Assembly (NCBI GenBank): GCA_024400495.1
Contig: JAKSMR010000001.1
Span: 1 to 64,000 of the forward strand
Length of the DNA: 64,000 bases
From: Bacteroidales bacterium
Lineage (GTDB): Bacteria > Bacteroidota > Bacteroidia > Bacteroidales > P3
Direction of reading: 5' to 3'
This document shows, piece after piece, positions 52,866 through 62,569 of the stretch (within the stretch, counting starts at the first letter, position 1; the number at the start of each line of letters is the position of its first letter). A model generated the notes under the pieces. It made no database searches. It saw only the letters and a program-made list of their open reading frames with translations, and had not been told where the DNA came from. A program made the position numbers and the translations under genes.

Positions 52866-54860
52866 ATGAAAATCAGTACTACAAAACGTTCCATTGCCAT
52901 TATTGGTGCAATGATTTTTGGTGCTCTTTCCTTCACTTCGTGCAATATGCATAACAACGATGCCGAGGAATTAGCTCAGTTACGTCAGCAGTATGACTCC
53001 ATCATGTCGCGCTATAGCCAGTTGCGCAACGCCAATGTGGAGTTTGACGACCAGATGAGCGAGAAAGACAGCATCATCATGTCTCAGGCCAACGAGATCA
53101 AGATGCTCATCGAAGAGATGCAGAAGAAGGGCAAGACCCCCAGCACTCCTACTGCTGCAACCACTCCCACCAGCGAAAAGGAGATCGCCAAGCTCAAGGC
53201 AAGAATCCAGGAGCAGGACAAAAATCTCACCACTCTCCAAAAGCGACTTGAGCAGCAGGCTAAGGATCTGAAGAAACTGCAGCAGACCAACACCAATGGC
53301 CAGAACGACGCCCAGATTGCAAAACTCCGCCAGCAGATCAGCCAGCAGGAGAAGCAGATCAACGACTACAAGGCTCAGGTGAAGGATCTCAACAGCAAAA
53401 ACACCAGCCTTACCTCCTCCAATAGCGATCTGAATAAGAAAATCACCAAGCTCAATAGCGAGATTACTACCCTCAACAATCAGATCAAGAACCTCCAGAA
53501 GACCAATACCAACGGTCAGAACGATGCTCAGATTGCCCAGTACAAGTCTCAGGTGTCCAAACTCGAAGCCCAGGTGAAGGATCTTGAAGGCAAGAACTCT
53601 TCCCTCAATGCTTCCAATAGCGACCTTAACAAGAAGGTGGCAAACCTCAACGCCGAGGTTACCCGCCTCAATGCCAAGGTCAACGAACTGCAGAAGAACA
53701 ACAATACCGGCAAGAACGATGCCGAGATTGCAGGCTATAAAACCCAGATAGCTTCGCTTCAGGCTCAGATCGCTTCGCTCCAGAACGAGGTGAAGACCGC
53801 CAACGAGAAAGCCGCCGCCGCTATCTCCGCCTCCACTTCTACCGGTAGCGATAATGCCAAGTATGAGAGCCAGATCGCTCAGCTCAACGGCCAGATTGCC
53901 GAGCTCAACAAGAAGGTCTCTGGTTTGAACAGCCAGGTTAGCGACCTCCAGGCTAAAGAGGCAGAGTGCCAGAAGAGCCACAACTCCAGCACCAAGCAGT
54001 ATGAGAACCAGATCGGCCAGCTCAACAACGAGAATGCCAAACTCCAGCAGCAGATTACCGCTCTTCAGGCTCAGGTCGAGAAACTGCAGCAGGCCGTCTC
54101 CAGCACCTCCGCTCAGCCTTCCACTAGTGCTGCCGATGCTAAGACTATCGCAGACCTTCAGTCCCAGGTTGCCAACCAGCAGAGAGAGATTGCTCGGCTC
54201 CGTAGCGACCTCGATGCCAAAGAGGCTGAACTGGCTAGAGCAAAGAAGGCAAACACCTCTTCCTCCAACAAGACTAACGTAAGCCAGAAACTTGCTGAAC
54301 TCCAGGAACTCTGCGACAGCTATGCTGCCGAGATCGAGCGTCTCCGCGCCGAAAATTCGCAGCTCCGCAGCCAGAACGCGCAGCTTCAGGAGCGTTTGGC
54401 CGATAGCGAAGGTCTCTTCTCCGAGAACGAGAAGCTCGCCCAGAAGGTTAAGATGGCGTCTGTTCTTGTTGCTAACGACCTCCTTGCTGCTCCCGGAAAG
54501 AGCGTGATGGCTGGCAATCTTGTCAAACCCACCACCAAGGCCTCCAACTGTATGGCTGTCCGCATTAGCGGTCAGATCCTCCGCAACAATGTTATCGATC
54601 CCGGTACCATAACTATCTATGCTCGTATCGCTTCTGCAAACAACCGTATTGTCTGCAACGGAACTCCCGAAGAGTTCGATCTTGATGGAGTAACGATGCA
54701 ATACACCCTCAAGCAGGATATCGAATACACGGGTCTTGCCCGTCCTATCACCATGCTCTGGCGTAAAGGTAACGACGTAAACCTCGAGCCCGGTCTCTAT
54801 TGGGTTACCCTCTATGCTAACGGATTTGAAATTGGTAAGACCTCTTTCAAGCTGAGCTAA
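52866..54860 (+). CDS. Long coiled-coil lipoprotein
   Basis: A 664-residue predicted lipoprotein (lipobox FTSC, near residue 26). Residues about 35-550 are almost continuous coiled coil rich in Gln, Asn, Lys and Leu. Three near-repeats of NTNGQNDAQIA (about 141, 213 and, changed, 278) show internal duplication in units of about 65-72 residues. The last 130 residues form a beta-rich domain (LVANDLLAAPGKS, AVRISGQILRNNVIDPGTITI, LEPGLYWVTLYANGFEIGK). It may act as a long periplasmic spacer from the membrane. Function is unknown. A terminator follows. Confidence 0.85.
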   Translation: MKISTTKRSIAIIGAMIFGALSFTSCNMHNNDAEELAQLRQQYDSIMSRYSQLRNANVEFDDQMSEKDSIIMSQANEIKMLIEEMQKKGKTPSTPTAATTPTSEKEIAKLKARIQEQDKNLTTLQKRLEQQAKDLKKLQQTNTNGQNDAQIAKLRQQISQQEKQINDYKAQVKDLNSKNTSLTSSNSDLNKKITKLNSEITTLNNQIKNLQKTNTNGQNDAQIAQYKSQVSKLEAQVKDLEGKNSSLNASNSDLNKKVANLNAEVTRLNAKVNELQKNNNTGKNDAEIAGYKTQIASLQAQIASLQNEVKTANEKAAAAISASTSTGSDNAKYESQIAQLNGQIAELNKKVSGLNSQVSDLQAKEAECQKSHNSSTKQYENQIGQLNNENAKLQQQITALQAQVEKLQQAVSSTSAQPSTSAADAKTIADLQSQVANQQREIARLRSDLDAKEAELARAKKANTSSSNKTNVSQKLAELQELCDSYAAEIERLRAENSQLRSQNAQLQERLADSEGLFSENEKLAQKVKMASVLVANDLLAAPGKSVMAGNLVKPTTKASNCMAVRISGQILRNNVIDPGTITIYARIASANNRIVCNGTPEEFDLDGVTMQYTLKQDIEYTGLARPITMLWRKGNDVNLEPGLYWVTLYANGFEIGKTSFKLS

Positions 54861-54874
54861 GAAACAGAAGAATG

Positions 54875-54905
54875 AAGAGGCAGTCGCACATGGGCTGCCT
54901 CTTTT
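54875..54905 (+). terminator. Rho-independent terminator
   Basis: AGAGGCAG/CTGCCTCTTTTG hairpin follows the coiled-coil lipoprotein gene by 15 bp and ends in a T run. Confidence 0.85.
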
Positions 54906-55021
54906 GTTAATATCGGAGTCTTTCTATGGATTGATAACTGCCGATTCTTTTCAGAAGACTCCCCATTGGCTCCAGCTTCCCGGAATTCCGGCAGGTTGCA
55001 ACTTAGAATATAGAACTATTC

Positions 55022-56407
55022 ATGTCGAAACAGAAAAGCTTCAACACATTCAGGGGAATGTTCCCTACTTTCGTCTACGAGAGTTACCATTACGAGGTAC
55101 AGGATGATGGTTTCCATCTTTCGTTCCTTTTCCGTCTGGGTGACAAGATAACTTTCGAGCCTACAGGCTTCATCCCCTCGCGTCCGTTCCTCGATTTCAA
55201 ACAACCCAAAGCCTTGCTCGACAAGCTGGTTTTTCATATCGGAATGATCGAGCTCATCAGCTATTGGAAAGCATGCTGCTCCCCTCAGGTGGTTGTCAGA
55301 TGCGCGCCTGACGGCTTCATGACGGCCGACAACCGCGAGGCTACCGAGGCCTTCTGGAAAAAGCTTTACTTCAACGGCCTTGGCGAGTTCTTCTATGTCA
55401 ACAGCATCACGACCACCTATGATGACTTCCTCAATCTGAGGGTGGAACGTGATGGACAGGAGGCGTCAGAACCTATTGCCTTCGAGTATAAACATCCCGA
55501 TTCCTACCTCGTCCCCATCGGAGGAGGCAAGGACTCCGTGGTGACACTCGAGACGCTCCGTAAAGGAGGACGAGAGGTTCGTCCCTTGATTATGAACCCT
55601 CGTGGCGCCACTACGCTTTGTGCAGAGCAAGGCGGCTTCTCGTTGGATGAATGCATCGTCATCAAGCGTACCATCCATCCCCAGCTCCTTGACCTGAACA
55701 AGAAGGGTTGTCTCAATGGCCATACCCCCTTTAGCGCCATGCTGGCCTTCTATACTTTGCTGGTGTCTGTCTTTGCCGGAGTTCCAAATATCGCTCTCAG
55801 CAACGAGTCGTCGGCCAACGAGAGCACCGTCGTGGGAACCAATGTCAACCACCAGTATTCCAAAAGCCTCGAGTTTGAAGACGATTTCCGTAGCTATGTG
55901 AAGGGTGTGATGCTTCACGAGGCCAACTATTTCTCCTTCCTGCGTCCTTTGAGCGAGCTGCAGATAGCGATGCTGTTTGCCCGCGAACCAAAGTACTTTG
56001 ATGTCTTCAGGAGCTGTAATGCGGGTAGCAAGCAGGATATCTGGTGCGGAAACTGCCCCAAATGTCTCTTTGCCTACATCATCCTTTCGCCCTTCATAGA
56101 ACCCAAGCGGCTGCAGCAGATCTTCGGCAAGGATCTCTTCTCCGACGAAGGCCTGCGTCTCTATTTCAGCCAGTTGCTTGGCATCGAAGAAACAAAGCCT
56201 TTCGAATGTGTGGGCACTATCGACGAAGTTCATTCCGCTTTGGCTATGACAATAGAACGATGGTATCCTTCTCGGGATCTTCCTGCGTTGTTGAAGGGTT
56301 TCAAGGCACAGCCTGCCTCCACTCGGCTGGATACACTTTTTGAAGAAAACAACCTCTCTGCTGACGAACTTAACCTGCTGAAACAATGTATCGAGAAGAA
56401 CAGTTGA
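55022..56407 (+). CDS. murL: UDP-MurNAc-L-Ala-L-Glu epimerase MurL-like
   Basis: A 461-residue protein resembling MurL, which converts the terminal L-Glu of UDP-MurNAc-L-Ala-L-Glu to D-Glu in an ATP-using reaction. The PP-loop-like motif PIGGGKDSVVTLETL is near residue 166. NESSANESTVVGTNVNHQYSKSLEFE and WCGNCPKCLFAY (zinc- or thiol-type Cys set near 340) are also present. Its stop overlaps the next gene, a MurD-type ligase, by 22 bp, the arrangement expected of a murL/murD2 pair. This strongly supports the call. The route was first described in Xanthomonas. Confidence 0.82.
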   Translation: MSKQKSFNTFRGMFPTFVYESYHYEVQDDGFHLSFLFRLGDKITFEPTGFIPSRPFLDFKQPKALLDKLVFHIGMIELISYWKACCSPQVVVRCAPDGFMTADNREATEAFWKKLYFNGLGEFFYVNSITTTYDDFLNLRVERDGQEASEPIAFEYKHPDSYLVPIGGGKDSVVTLETLRKGGREVRPLIMNPRGATTLCAEQGGFSLDECIVIKRTIHPQLLDLNKKGCLNGHTPFSAMLAFYTLLVSVFAGVPNIALSNESSANESTVVGTNVNHQYSKSLEFEDDFRSYVKGVMLHEANYFSFLRPLSELQIAMLFAREPKYFDVFRSCNAGSKQDIWCGNCPKCLFAYIILSPFIEPKRLQQIFGKDLFSDEGLRLYFSQLLGIEETKPFECVGTIDEVHSALAMTIERWYPSRDLPALLKGFKAQPASTRLDTLFEENNLSADELNLLKQCIEKNS

Positions 56408-57675
56408 AGGCTCTGCTTCAAGGCAAACGTCTCCTTCTTGCCGGCTATGGAAGGGAAGGGAAGAGTACGGAACGGTTGGTGAGGACCATCCTTCCCGATG
56501 CCGATATTACTATTGTCGAAGGAAACGAAAATATCGTAAAAGAAGCAGCCAAAGGCTACGATCTCATCATCAAGTCTCCCGGCATCCCCACCTTCGTGTT
56601 CGAAGGGCATTGCGACCTGAACACCATCACTTCGCAGACCGACCTTTTCCTTCAGGTCTATGGCTCCCAAACCATAGGGGTCACGGGCACAAAAGGGAAG
56701 AGCACAACTACCAACCTCATCGCCGCCATCATGCAACATCACAACCCTAATATGCTGATGGCCGGCAATATGGGAATTCCTCTCTTTGATGTTATCCCGC
56801 AAATCGACGAGGAAACGACTATCGTCTGCGAGTTCTCTTGCCATCAGTTGGAGAACATTCATCGTGCTCCCCATACCGCTATCCTGTTGAATCTTTTCCA
56901 GGAGCACCTCGACCACTATCATTCCTATCTCGACTACCAGCTGGCCAAGTTGCAGTCTGGTTTGAAACAAAAAGAAGGAGACAATTTCTTCTATTGTAAC
57001 GATAATGAGGAACTTTCTACCTTGGTGCGGGAAAAAAGGAAGGAGATGAGCGGCAACGTTATTTCGTATTCCATTCATAGCGAGCAGGCGGAGCTGTTGC
57101 GAGGGAAAGCGCGTAAGTTGCAAGGCGACCACAACTTGACGAATATTGTCGTGGCGTATCTTGCTGCCAAGAGTCTGGGCGTTTCCGACCAGCTGATCTT
57201 CGATACCGTAGCCGAATTCAATGGTCTGGAGCATCGCATGGAGTTGGTCGGGACCTATGATGGCGTCACTTATTACAACGACTCCATTTCCACCATCCCC
57301 GAAGCCTGTATTGCTGCCGTAAGCGCTCTGCAAAAGGTTGACAGCCTTATTGTTGGAGGATTTGATAGAGGTATAGAATATGGCGTGCTCGGCGATTTTC
57401 TCGCTCATAGCGAAGTCCGAAATATCGTCTTTGTCGGAGAGGCGGGAAAACGAATCAAGACCGAGTACGAGAACGCTTTGAGAGGGAGCCCGTCAGGCAA
57501 GAATATTCTCGTTGAATCGGACTATAACATCCTCGTTCCCTGGTTGAAAGAGCGTACGGATAAAGGAAAGATCTGTCTCCTTTCTCCTGCTGCCGCAAGC
57601 TACGATGCTTTCAAGAACTTCGAGGAACGAGGCCGCATATATAAAGAATTGGTAAAAGGCTCTTCTGAGAATTAA
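56386..57675 (+). CDS. UDP-MurNAc-L-Ala ligase, MurD2-like
   Basis: A 429-residue Mur ligase. The ATP loop is GVTGTKGKSTTTNLI (from residue 99), followed by GNMGIPL, the FSCHQLENI segment and HLDHYHSYLDY, with later YNDSISTIPEACIAA and GGFDRG. In the MurD2 type the enzyme adds L-Glu instead of D-Glu, and MurL then epimerises it. The overlap with the murL-like gene makes MurD2 more likely than classical MurD. A classical murD may also exist elsewhere in the genome. Confidence 0.85.
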   Translation: MYREEQLKALLQGKRLLLAGYGREGKSTERLVRTILPDADITIVEGNENIVKEAAKGYDLIIKSPGIPTFVFEGHCDLNTITSQTDLFLQVYGSQTIGVTGTKGKSTTTNLIAAIMQHHNPNMLMAGNMGIPLFDVIPQIDEETTIVCEFSCHQLENIHRAPHTAILLNLFQEHLDHYHSYLDYQLAKLQSGLKQKEGDNFFYCNDNEELSTLVREKRKEMSGNVISYSIHSEQAELLRGKARKLQGDHNLTNIVVAYLAAKSLGVSDQLIFDTVAEFNGLEHRMELVGTYDGVTYYNDSISTIPEACIAAVSALQKVDSLIVGGFDRGIEYGVLGDFLAHSEVRNIVFVGEAGKRIKTEYENALRGSPSGKNILVESDYNILVPWLKERTDKGKICLLSPAAASYDAFKNFEERGRIYKELVKGSSEN

Positions 57676-57763
57676 AAAAAATGAGCAACGTCAGATTGGA
57701 AGCTTTCCTGTTCTCGATCTGATTGTTGGTGATCTATATAGTTATATAAAGAAATAATATATT

Positions 57764-59347
57764 ATGAAGAAAATACTGTTACTTATCTCCGTTGTCGCTT
57801 TTGCTCTCCAAGCCCAAGCGCAAGACAACCCCCTCGAGGGTCTCGAAGGCCAGAGCTGTACCTCTATCATGGTAGGCAAGATGGCTTCTGCCGACGGCTC
57901 TGTCATCACATCCCACACCTGCGACGGCCGTTATCGCACCTGGATGCGTATCGAGCCGGCTTCCACCTATGCCGAAGGCGCCAAACATCAAGTCCTTCGC
58001 GGCACCATGAAGACCACCTCTCCCTCCGACACCACGGGCGTGAAGGTAATGGGAGAAATCCCTCAGGTGCGTTCGACGTATGCCTATCTCAATACGGCTT
58101 ACCCTTGTCTTAACGAGAAGCAGCTGGCTATTGGAGAGACCACCTTTAGCGGCCCCGATACGCTTGTAAATGAAAAAGGTATGTTCACTATCGAAGAGCT
58201 CGAGCGCGTGGCTCTGCAACGTTGCGAGACCGCCCGCGATGCCATCCGTCTCATAGGCAAGCTCGTCAAGGACTATGGTTATGGCGATGGAGGCGAATGC
58301 ATCACCATTGCCGACAAAAAAGAGGTCTGGCAGATGGAGATTTGTGGCGAAGGTCCCGACAAGATCGGAGGCGTGTGGGCTGCCCAACGTATCCCCGACG
58401 ACCATGTGGGCGTGAGCGCCAACATCCCCCGCATCGGCAAGCTCGACCGCAAGAACCCCGACTATTTCATGTGCTCCGACAACTGCGAGAAAGTGGCCAA
58501 GAAATATGGATTGTGGGACGGCAAAGGCGATTTTGTTTTCTGGAAGGCCTTCAACTCCAGCTATGCACAAGGCAAGAATTTCCGCGAGCGCGAGTTCTTT
58601 ATCCTCAACGCGTTGGCTCCTTCCCTCCATCTCTCCATGGATATGGCGGAGCTGCCTTTTAGCGTTAAGCCCGATGAGGCTGTTGATGTCCGCAAGGTGA
58701 TGGAACTGCTTCGTTCTACTTACGAAGGGACAGATATGGATATGTGCCAGAATGTGAAGATGGTCACCAAGAAGAAACTCTCCAACGGTACCATCGTTCC
58801 CGACACTATCATCAGCCCTATCGCCAACCCCTGGCTCAACAGCAATATGCAGAACACCTTGAATTTCATTGCTCCCGGAACGGTTGCATTCCGTCGTACG
58901 GTTAGCGTGGCTTGGTGCTCCTATTCCTTTGTGGCACAGATGAGAGACTGGCTTCCCGACGCCATCGGAGGCGTTGTCTGGATGTCGGTCGATAATCCCG
59001 GTCAGTCTCCCCGAATCCCTATCTTTAGCGGCAATACCCGTCTTCCTATAGCCTTCAACACCTGTGGACAGAAGGCTTTCAACGAACGCTCGATTCTCTG
59101 GCAGTATCGCAAAGCCAACAAGCTCGCCACCATCGCCTGGCAGCGCACCAAGCCCATCATGAACAAAGAGATCAAGCGTCTTGAAGATATGGGTTTCAAC
59201 GGCCTCGCCAAGATAGAGGGAAACTATACCGAGAATACGTTGGTGAACGATCTCAACGGTCTCACTTTCAAGATGTACGATGAGTCTACATCTGCTTGGA
59301 AGAAGATGGAAGAAACCTTCTGGCAGATGTTCGGAATGGGCTTCTAG
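57764..59347 (+). CDS. C69 family dipeptidase
   Basis: A 527-residue secreted N-terminal-nucleophile hydrolase. The signal peptide is MKKILLLISVVAFALQAQA. The catalytic Cys is in GQSCTSIMVGKMASADGSVI (about 31), with SHTCDGRYRTW next and AQRIPDDHVGVSANIPRIG further on, all typical of PepD/C69 dipeptidases. It degrades dipeptides in the periplasm or outside, fitting an asaccharolytic or peptide-using lifestyle. A terminator follows 20 bp after the stop. Confidence 0.92.
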   Translation: MKKILLLISVVAFALQAQAQDNPLEGLEGQSCTSIMVGKMASADGSVITSHTCDGRYRTWMRIEPASTYAEGAKHQVLRGTMKTTSPSDTTGVKVMGEIPQVRSTYAYLNTAYPCLNEKQLAIGETTFSGPDTLVNEKGMFTIEELERVALQRCETARDAIRLIGKLVKDYGYGDGGECITIADKKEVWQMEICGEGPDKIGGVWAAQRIPDDHVGVSANIPRIGKLDRKNPDYFMCSDNCEKVAKKYGLWDGKGDFVFWKAFNSSYAQGKNFREREFFILNALAPSLHLSMDMAELPFSVKPDEAVDVRKVMELLRSTYEGTDMDMCQNVKMVTKKKLSNGTIVPDTIISPIANPWLNSNMQNTLNFIAPGTVAFRRTVSVAWCSYSFVAQMRDWLPDAIGGVVWMSVDNPGQSPRIPIFSGNTRLPIAFNTCGQKAFNERSILWQYRKANKLATIAWQRTKPIMNKEIKRLEDMGFNGLAKIEGNYTENTLVNDLNGLTFKMYDESTSAWKKMEETFWQMFGMGF

Positions 59348-59367
59348 TAATAGAGAAAAAGTCATAG

Positions 59368-59405
59368 AAAAGTGCCGGGGGAAAGCTTTCCATCCTGGCA
59401 CTTTT
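59368..59405 (+). terminator. Rho-independent terminator
   Basis: AAAAGTGCC/GGCACTTTT with an inner GAAA/TTTC stem follows the C69 dipeptidase gene. Confidence 0.85.
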
Positions 59406-59443
59406 CATATTCTAGCCGGTAGTTAAGCAGTATCTAGCCGGCT

Positions 59444-59475
59444 ATCAATTCCGAATCAATTCCGAATCAATTCCG
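59444..59475. repeat. 11-bp tandem repeat, three copies
   Basis: ATCAATTCCGA is repeated three times (the last ends in T). It lies in the 300-bp gap before the minus-strand lipoprotein, which otherwise holds only the terminators and CTAG-rich DNA. Confidence 0.75.
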
Positions 59476-59612
59476 TATTAGCCTCTAGAATTCTGGGACT
59501 AAGGTGCAGGCAAGGTGCTTGTTGGGTAATTGCAAGTCATAGTGTGGTTTAGGATAATACAATAGCCTGTTGTGAAGAAGTCTGTCTGGCGAGTTGATTT
59601 GAAGGGAAAGAA

Positions 59613-59647
59613 AAACGAGGAACTTCGTTAGTGGAAGTTCCTCGTTT
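59613..59647. terminator. Bidirectional terminator
   Basis: AAACGAGGAACTTC pairs perfectly with GAAGTTCCTCGTTT (14 bp). It lies 28 bp after the stop of the minus-strand lipoprotein. Confidence 0.85.
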
Positions 59648-59674
59648 GAGATGGGGAAAACCTTTGTTGTCCTC

Positions 59675-60382
59675 TTATTTTATTGTGGTTTTGACGGGTT
59701 TGAAGCCTCCGGCAGGGCTGCCTCCGTTGCCATTATTGTTGTTATTGTTGTTGGTATTGGTAGTGTTGGTAGTGTTGCTGTTGCCGGTCTTCTTTTCGAG
59801 GGTGATGAAACGGGAGCTCTGAACGGGGGTTCCGGCTACGTCTACGGTAGGTTTGATCTTGATGGCGACCTTGCTGGAGGTGCCGTCGTTCTGGAAGCTG
59901 CCGACAAAATTCTTCAATGCGTCGAGACCGCCTTGGGAGAAGATTTCATAAACGTCGGCACTTACGGGAAGGACGACGGTAGTGGTGCTGCTGGGGGTGA
60001 TGGTGTACTTCTGAGTGGAGCTGCCGTTGATGAACTCTTTGCCGTCGATCTCGCACTTCCAGTCAAGAGCTGTGAGGGCCGCGTTGGTGGTAGTAGGGTT
60101 GGTTACGCCTACGTTGACGTTCATCTGCAGGGGCACTTTCTTGGAGAGGATAGCGGCAGAGAGCTTGGCTATGTCGAGGGCGCTGATGTCGCCATTGGTG
60201 ACATTCTTCACGCTAACGCCGGCTACGGTAACGTCGGTAACATTCTTAAGGTCGTACTCGCAGTTGGCGAGGTTGGCTACGCTACTGAGATCGGAGAGGA
60301 TGCCGAGCAGCACGTTGCAAGAGGTCAGGGAGCAGGAAAGCAACAGAGTTGCGACGATGACTTTGATGATGTTTTTTTTCAT
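59675..60382 (-). CDS. Small lipoprotein, LEA14/WHy-like
   Basis: A 235-residue lipoprotein (signal MKKNIIKVIVATLLLSCSLTSC). Residues about 40-130 follow the pattern of LEA14/WHy domains: KNVTDVTVAGVSVKNVTNGD, then VPLQMNVNVGVTNPTTTNAA and LDWKCEIDGKEFINGSS. A Thr/Asn-rich tail with a run of eight Asn codons follows (codon-level repeat near 59730). Role unknown. Confidence 0.75.
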   Translation of the reverse strand: MKKNIIKVIVATLLLSCSLTSCNVLLGILSDLSSVANLANCEYDLKNVTDVTVAGVSVKNVTNGDISALDIAKLSAAILSKKVPLQMNVNVGVTNPTTTNAALTALDWKCEIDGKEFINGSSTQKYTITPSSTTTVVLPVSADVYEIFSQGGLDALKNFVGSFQNDGTSSKVAIKIKPTVDVAGTPVQSSRFITLEKKTGNSNTTNTTNTNNNNNNNGNGGSPAGGFKPVKTTIK

Positions 60383-60449
60383 AATAATATCTTATATTGT
60401 TGATTTACATGATGAATAGGGCAGAGGACGTGTCTCGCTTCCGAGATTG

Positions 60450-60457
60450 CAAAAATA
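60450..60457 (-). promoter_or_regulatory. Promoter box TATTTTTG for the small lipoprotein
   Basis: Minus-strand TATTTTTGCAATC, 68 bp upstream of the ATG at 60382. Confidence 0.65.
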
Positions 60458-60530
60458 GTGAAAAAGTTTTAAATAGAAGGAATATGAAAAAAACTTTTGT
60501 TAAAAAGTTGGATAGTTGGATTTTTATGTG

Positions 60531-60538
60531 TATCTTTG
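60531..60538 (+). promoter_or_regulatory. Promoter box TATCTTTG for glnS
   Basis: TTG-N20-TATCTTTG, 53 bp upstream of the glnS ATG. Confidence 0.75.
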
Positions 60539-60591
60539 TGGGTTGAAAGAAACTATCATTTATAAAATAATATATATATAATCAAAGTATT

Positions 60592-62328
60592 ATGGCAGAT
60601 AACACTTCTAATCTTACCAACGAAACTGTTGCTTCGGCAGCAGAAAAGCAGCTCAATTTCCTCGAAGAGATCATCGAACAGGGCCTCAACGACGGGACAT
60701 ACAAGAGTATTTTAACCCGCTTCCCTCCCGAACCTAATGGTTATCTGCATATCGGTCACGCCAAGAGCATCTGCATCAACTTCGGTCTTGCAAAGAAATA
60801 TGGCGGAAAGACCAATCTCCGTTTCGACGACACCAACCCTGTGAAGGAGGATACCGAGTATGTCGACTCCATCCAGGAGGACATCAAGTGGCTGGGATTC
60901 CAATGGGCAGGTATCCATTATGCCAGCGACTATTTCGACCAGCTCTACATCTGGGCACAGGAGATGATCCGCATGGGCAAAGCTTATGTCGACGACCAGA
61001 CCCCCGAAGAGATCCGCACCAACCGCGGTACCGTTACCGAGCCTGGCAAGAACTCCCCCTACCGCGACCGTAGCGTGGAAGAGAACCTCGACCTCTTTGA
61101 GAGAATGAAGAACGGCGAGTTTGAAGACGGCAGCAAGGTGCTGCGCGCCAAGATCGACATGGCTCATCCCAATATGATGTTCCGCGACCCCATTATGTAT
61201 CGAATCCTCCATGCCCACCACCATCGCACGGGCGACAAATGGTGCATCTATCCCATGTACGACTATGCCCACGGCCAGAGCGACTCGCTGGAAAACATCA
61301 CCCATTCCATCTGCACTCTGGAGTTCGACATCCATCGTCCGCTCTACGACTGGTTCATCGAGCAGCTCGGCATCTGGCCCAGCCATCAGTATGAGTTTGC
61401 CCGTCTCAACATCAACTATACGGTTATGAGCAAGCGCAAGCTGCTGCAGCTCGTCAAAGAGAACTATGTGAGCGGATGGGACGATCCCCGCATGCCAACC
61501 ATCTGCGGCTTCCGTCGTCGTGGCTACACCCCCGAGAGCATCCGCGCCTTCTGCGAGCGTATCGGCGTTGCCAAGCGCGACAACATCATCGACTACTCGT
61601 TGCTTGAGTTCTCCCTCCGCGAGCACCTCAACAAGGTTGCTCAACGCCGCATGGCTGTGCTTGACCCCGTGAAGGTCGTCATCGACAACTATCCCGAAGG
61701 CCAGGAGGAAATGCTTACCGCCATCAACAACCCCGAGAACGAAGCCGACGGCAAGCGCGAGGTTCCTTTCTCCAGAGAGCTCTTCATCGAGAGAGAGGAC
61801 TTCATGGAGAATCCTCCCAAGAAATACTTCCGTCTCAGCCCCGGTACCGAGGTGCGTCTGCGCTATGCCTACTTCGTCACCTGCCAGAGCGTAGAGAAGG
61901 ATGCCGAAGGCAACATCACCTGCATCCATTGCACCTACGATCCCGCCACCCGTGGTGGCGACGCCCCCGACGGCCGCAAGGTGAAGGGCACCATCCATTG
62001 GGTTAGCGCCAAGCACGCCATCGAGGCAGAGGTGCGCATGTTCGACCGCCTCTTCGCTACCGAAGCTCCCGACGAGGCTCCCGAAGGCAAGACCTTCCTC
62101 GACAACCTCAACCCCAACTCCCTTACCGTGCTGCACAACTGCAAGCTCGAGCCTGCTCTCGCCACTTCGACCATGCGCATGAACGAGGCTACCGGCATCA
62201 TGGAGCCCGACCGCTTCCAGTTCGAGCGTCTCGGCTACTTCTGCGCCGACAAAGACTCCACCCCCGAGCACCTCGTCTTCAACCGTTCCTGCACCCTTAA
62301 GGACAGCTGGGCTAAGGCAAACAAATAG
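60592..62328 (+). CDS. glnS: Glutaminyl-tRNA synthetase
   Basis: A 578-residue class I synthetase that charges tRNA-Gln. [21 protein letters not shown] (43-63) has the HIGH motif, [12 protein letters not shown] has the KMSKS-type motif, and [20 protein letters not shown] is typical of GlnRS and not GluRS. The C-terminal beta-barrel anticodon domain is complete. Presence of GlnRS implies direct glutaminylation in place of the GatCAB route. A long terminator hairpin follows. Confidence 0.98.
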   Translation: MADNTSNLTNETVASAAEKQLNFLEEIIEQGLNDGTYKSILTRFPPEPNGYLHIGHAKSICINFGLAKKYGGKTNLRFDDTNPVKEDTEYVDSIQEDIKWLGFQWAGIHYASDYFDQLYIWAQEMIRMGKAYVDDQTPEEIRTNRGTVTEPGKNSPYRDRSVEENLDLFERMKNGEFEDGSKVLRAKIDMAHPNMMFRDPIMYRILHAHHHRTGDKWCIYPMYDYAHGQSDSLENITHSICTLEFDIHRPLYDWFIEQLGIWPSHQYEFARLNINYTVMSKRKLLQLVKENYVSGWDDPRMPTICGFRRRGYTPESIRAFCERIGVAKRDNIIDYSLLEFSLREHLNKVAQRRMAVLDPVKVVIDNYPEGQEEMLTAINNPENEADGKREVPFSRELFIEREDFMENPPKKYFRLSPGTEVRLRYAYFVTCQSVEKDAEGNITCIHCTYDPATRGGDAPDGRKVKGTIHWVSAKHAIEAEVRMFDRLFATEAPDEAPEGKTFLDNLNPNSLTVLHNCKLEPALATSTMRMNEATGIMEPDRFQFERLGYFCADKDSTPEHLVFNRSCTLKDSWAKANK

Positions 62329-62349
62329 AGTCGGCACAAGGCAGACATA

Positions 62350-62398
62350 TTTCGGAGGACGCCGTTCCCGACCAAAGGGGCGGCGTCCAGCCCCGAAA
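62350..62398 (+). terminator. glnS terminator
   Basis: GGACGCCG/CGGCGTCC with outer TTTCGG/CCGAAA pairing, ending in a run of A on this strand, 22 bp after the stop. Confidence 0.7.
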
Positions 62399-62569
62399 AA
62401 AACATAGCAACCCAACAACCCCGAATCCCAGGGGAGACTTCTTGAAAAAAGAACGTATGATTAAGAGCACCACGCCATCCTTCAAAGAAAAAGCTGTTCG
62501 CCCATAATCAAAAAAGCTGTCCGAGAATAAAATTCCAAGGAGTTGCCCCCAACCTAAAAAACAAAGACC

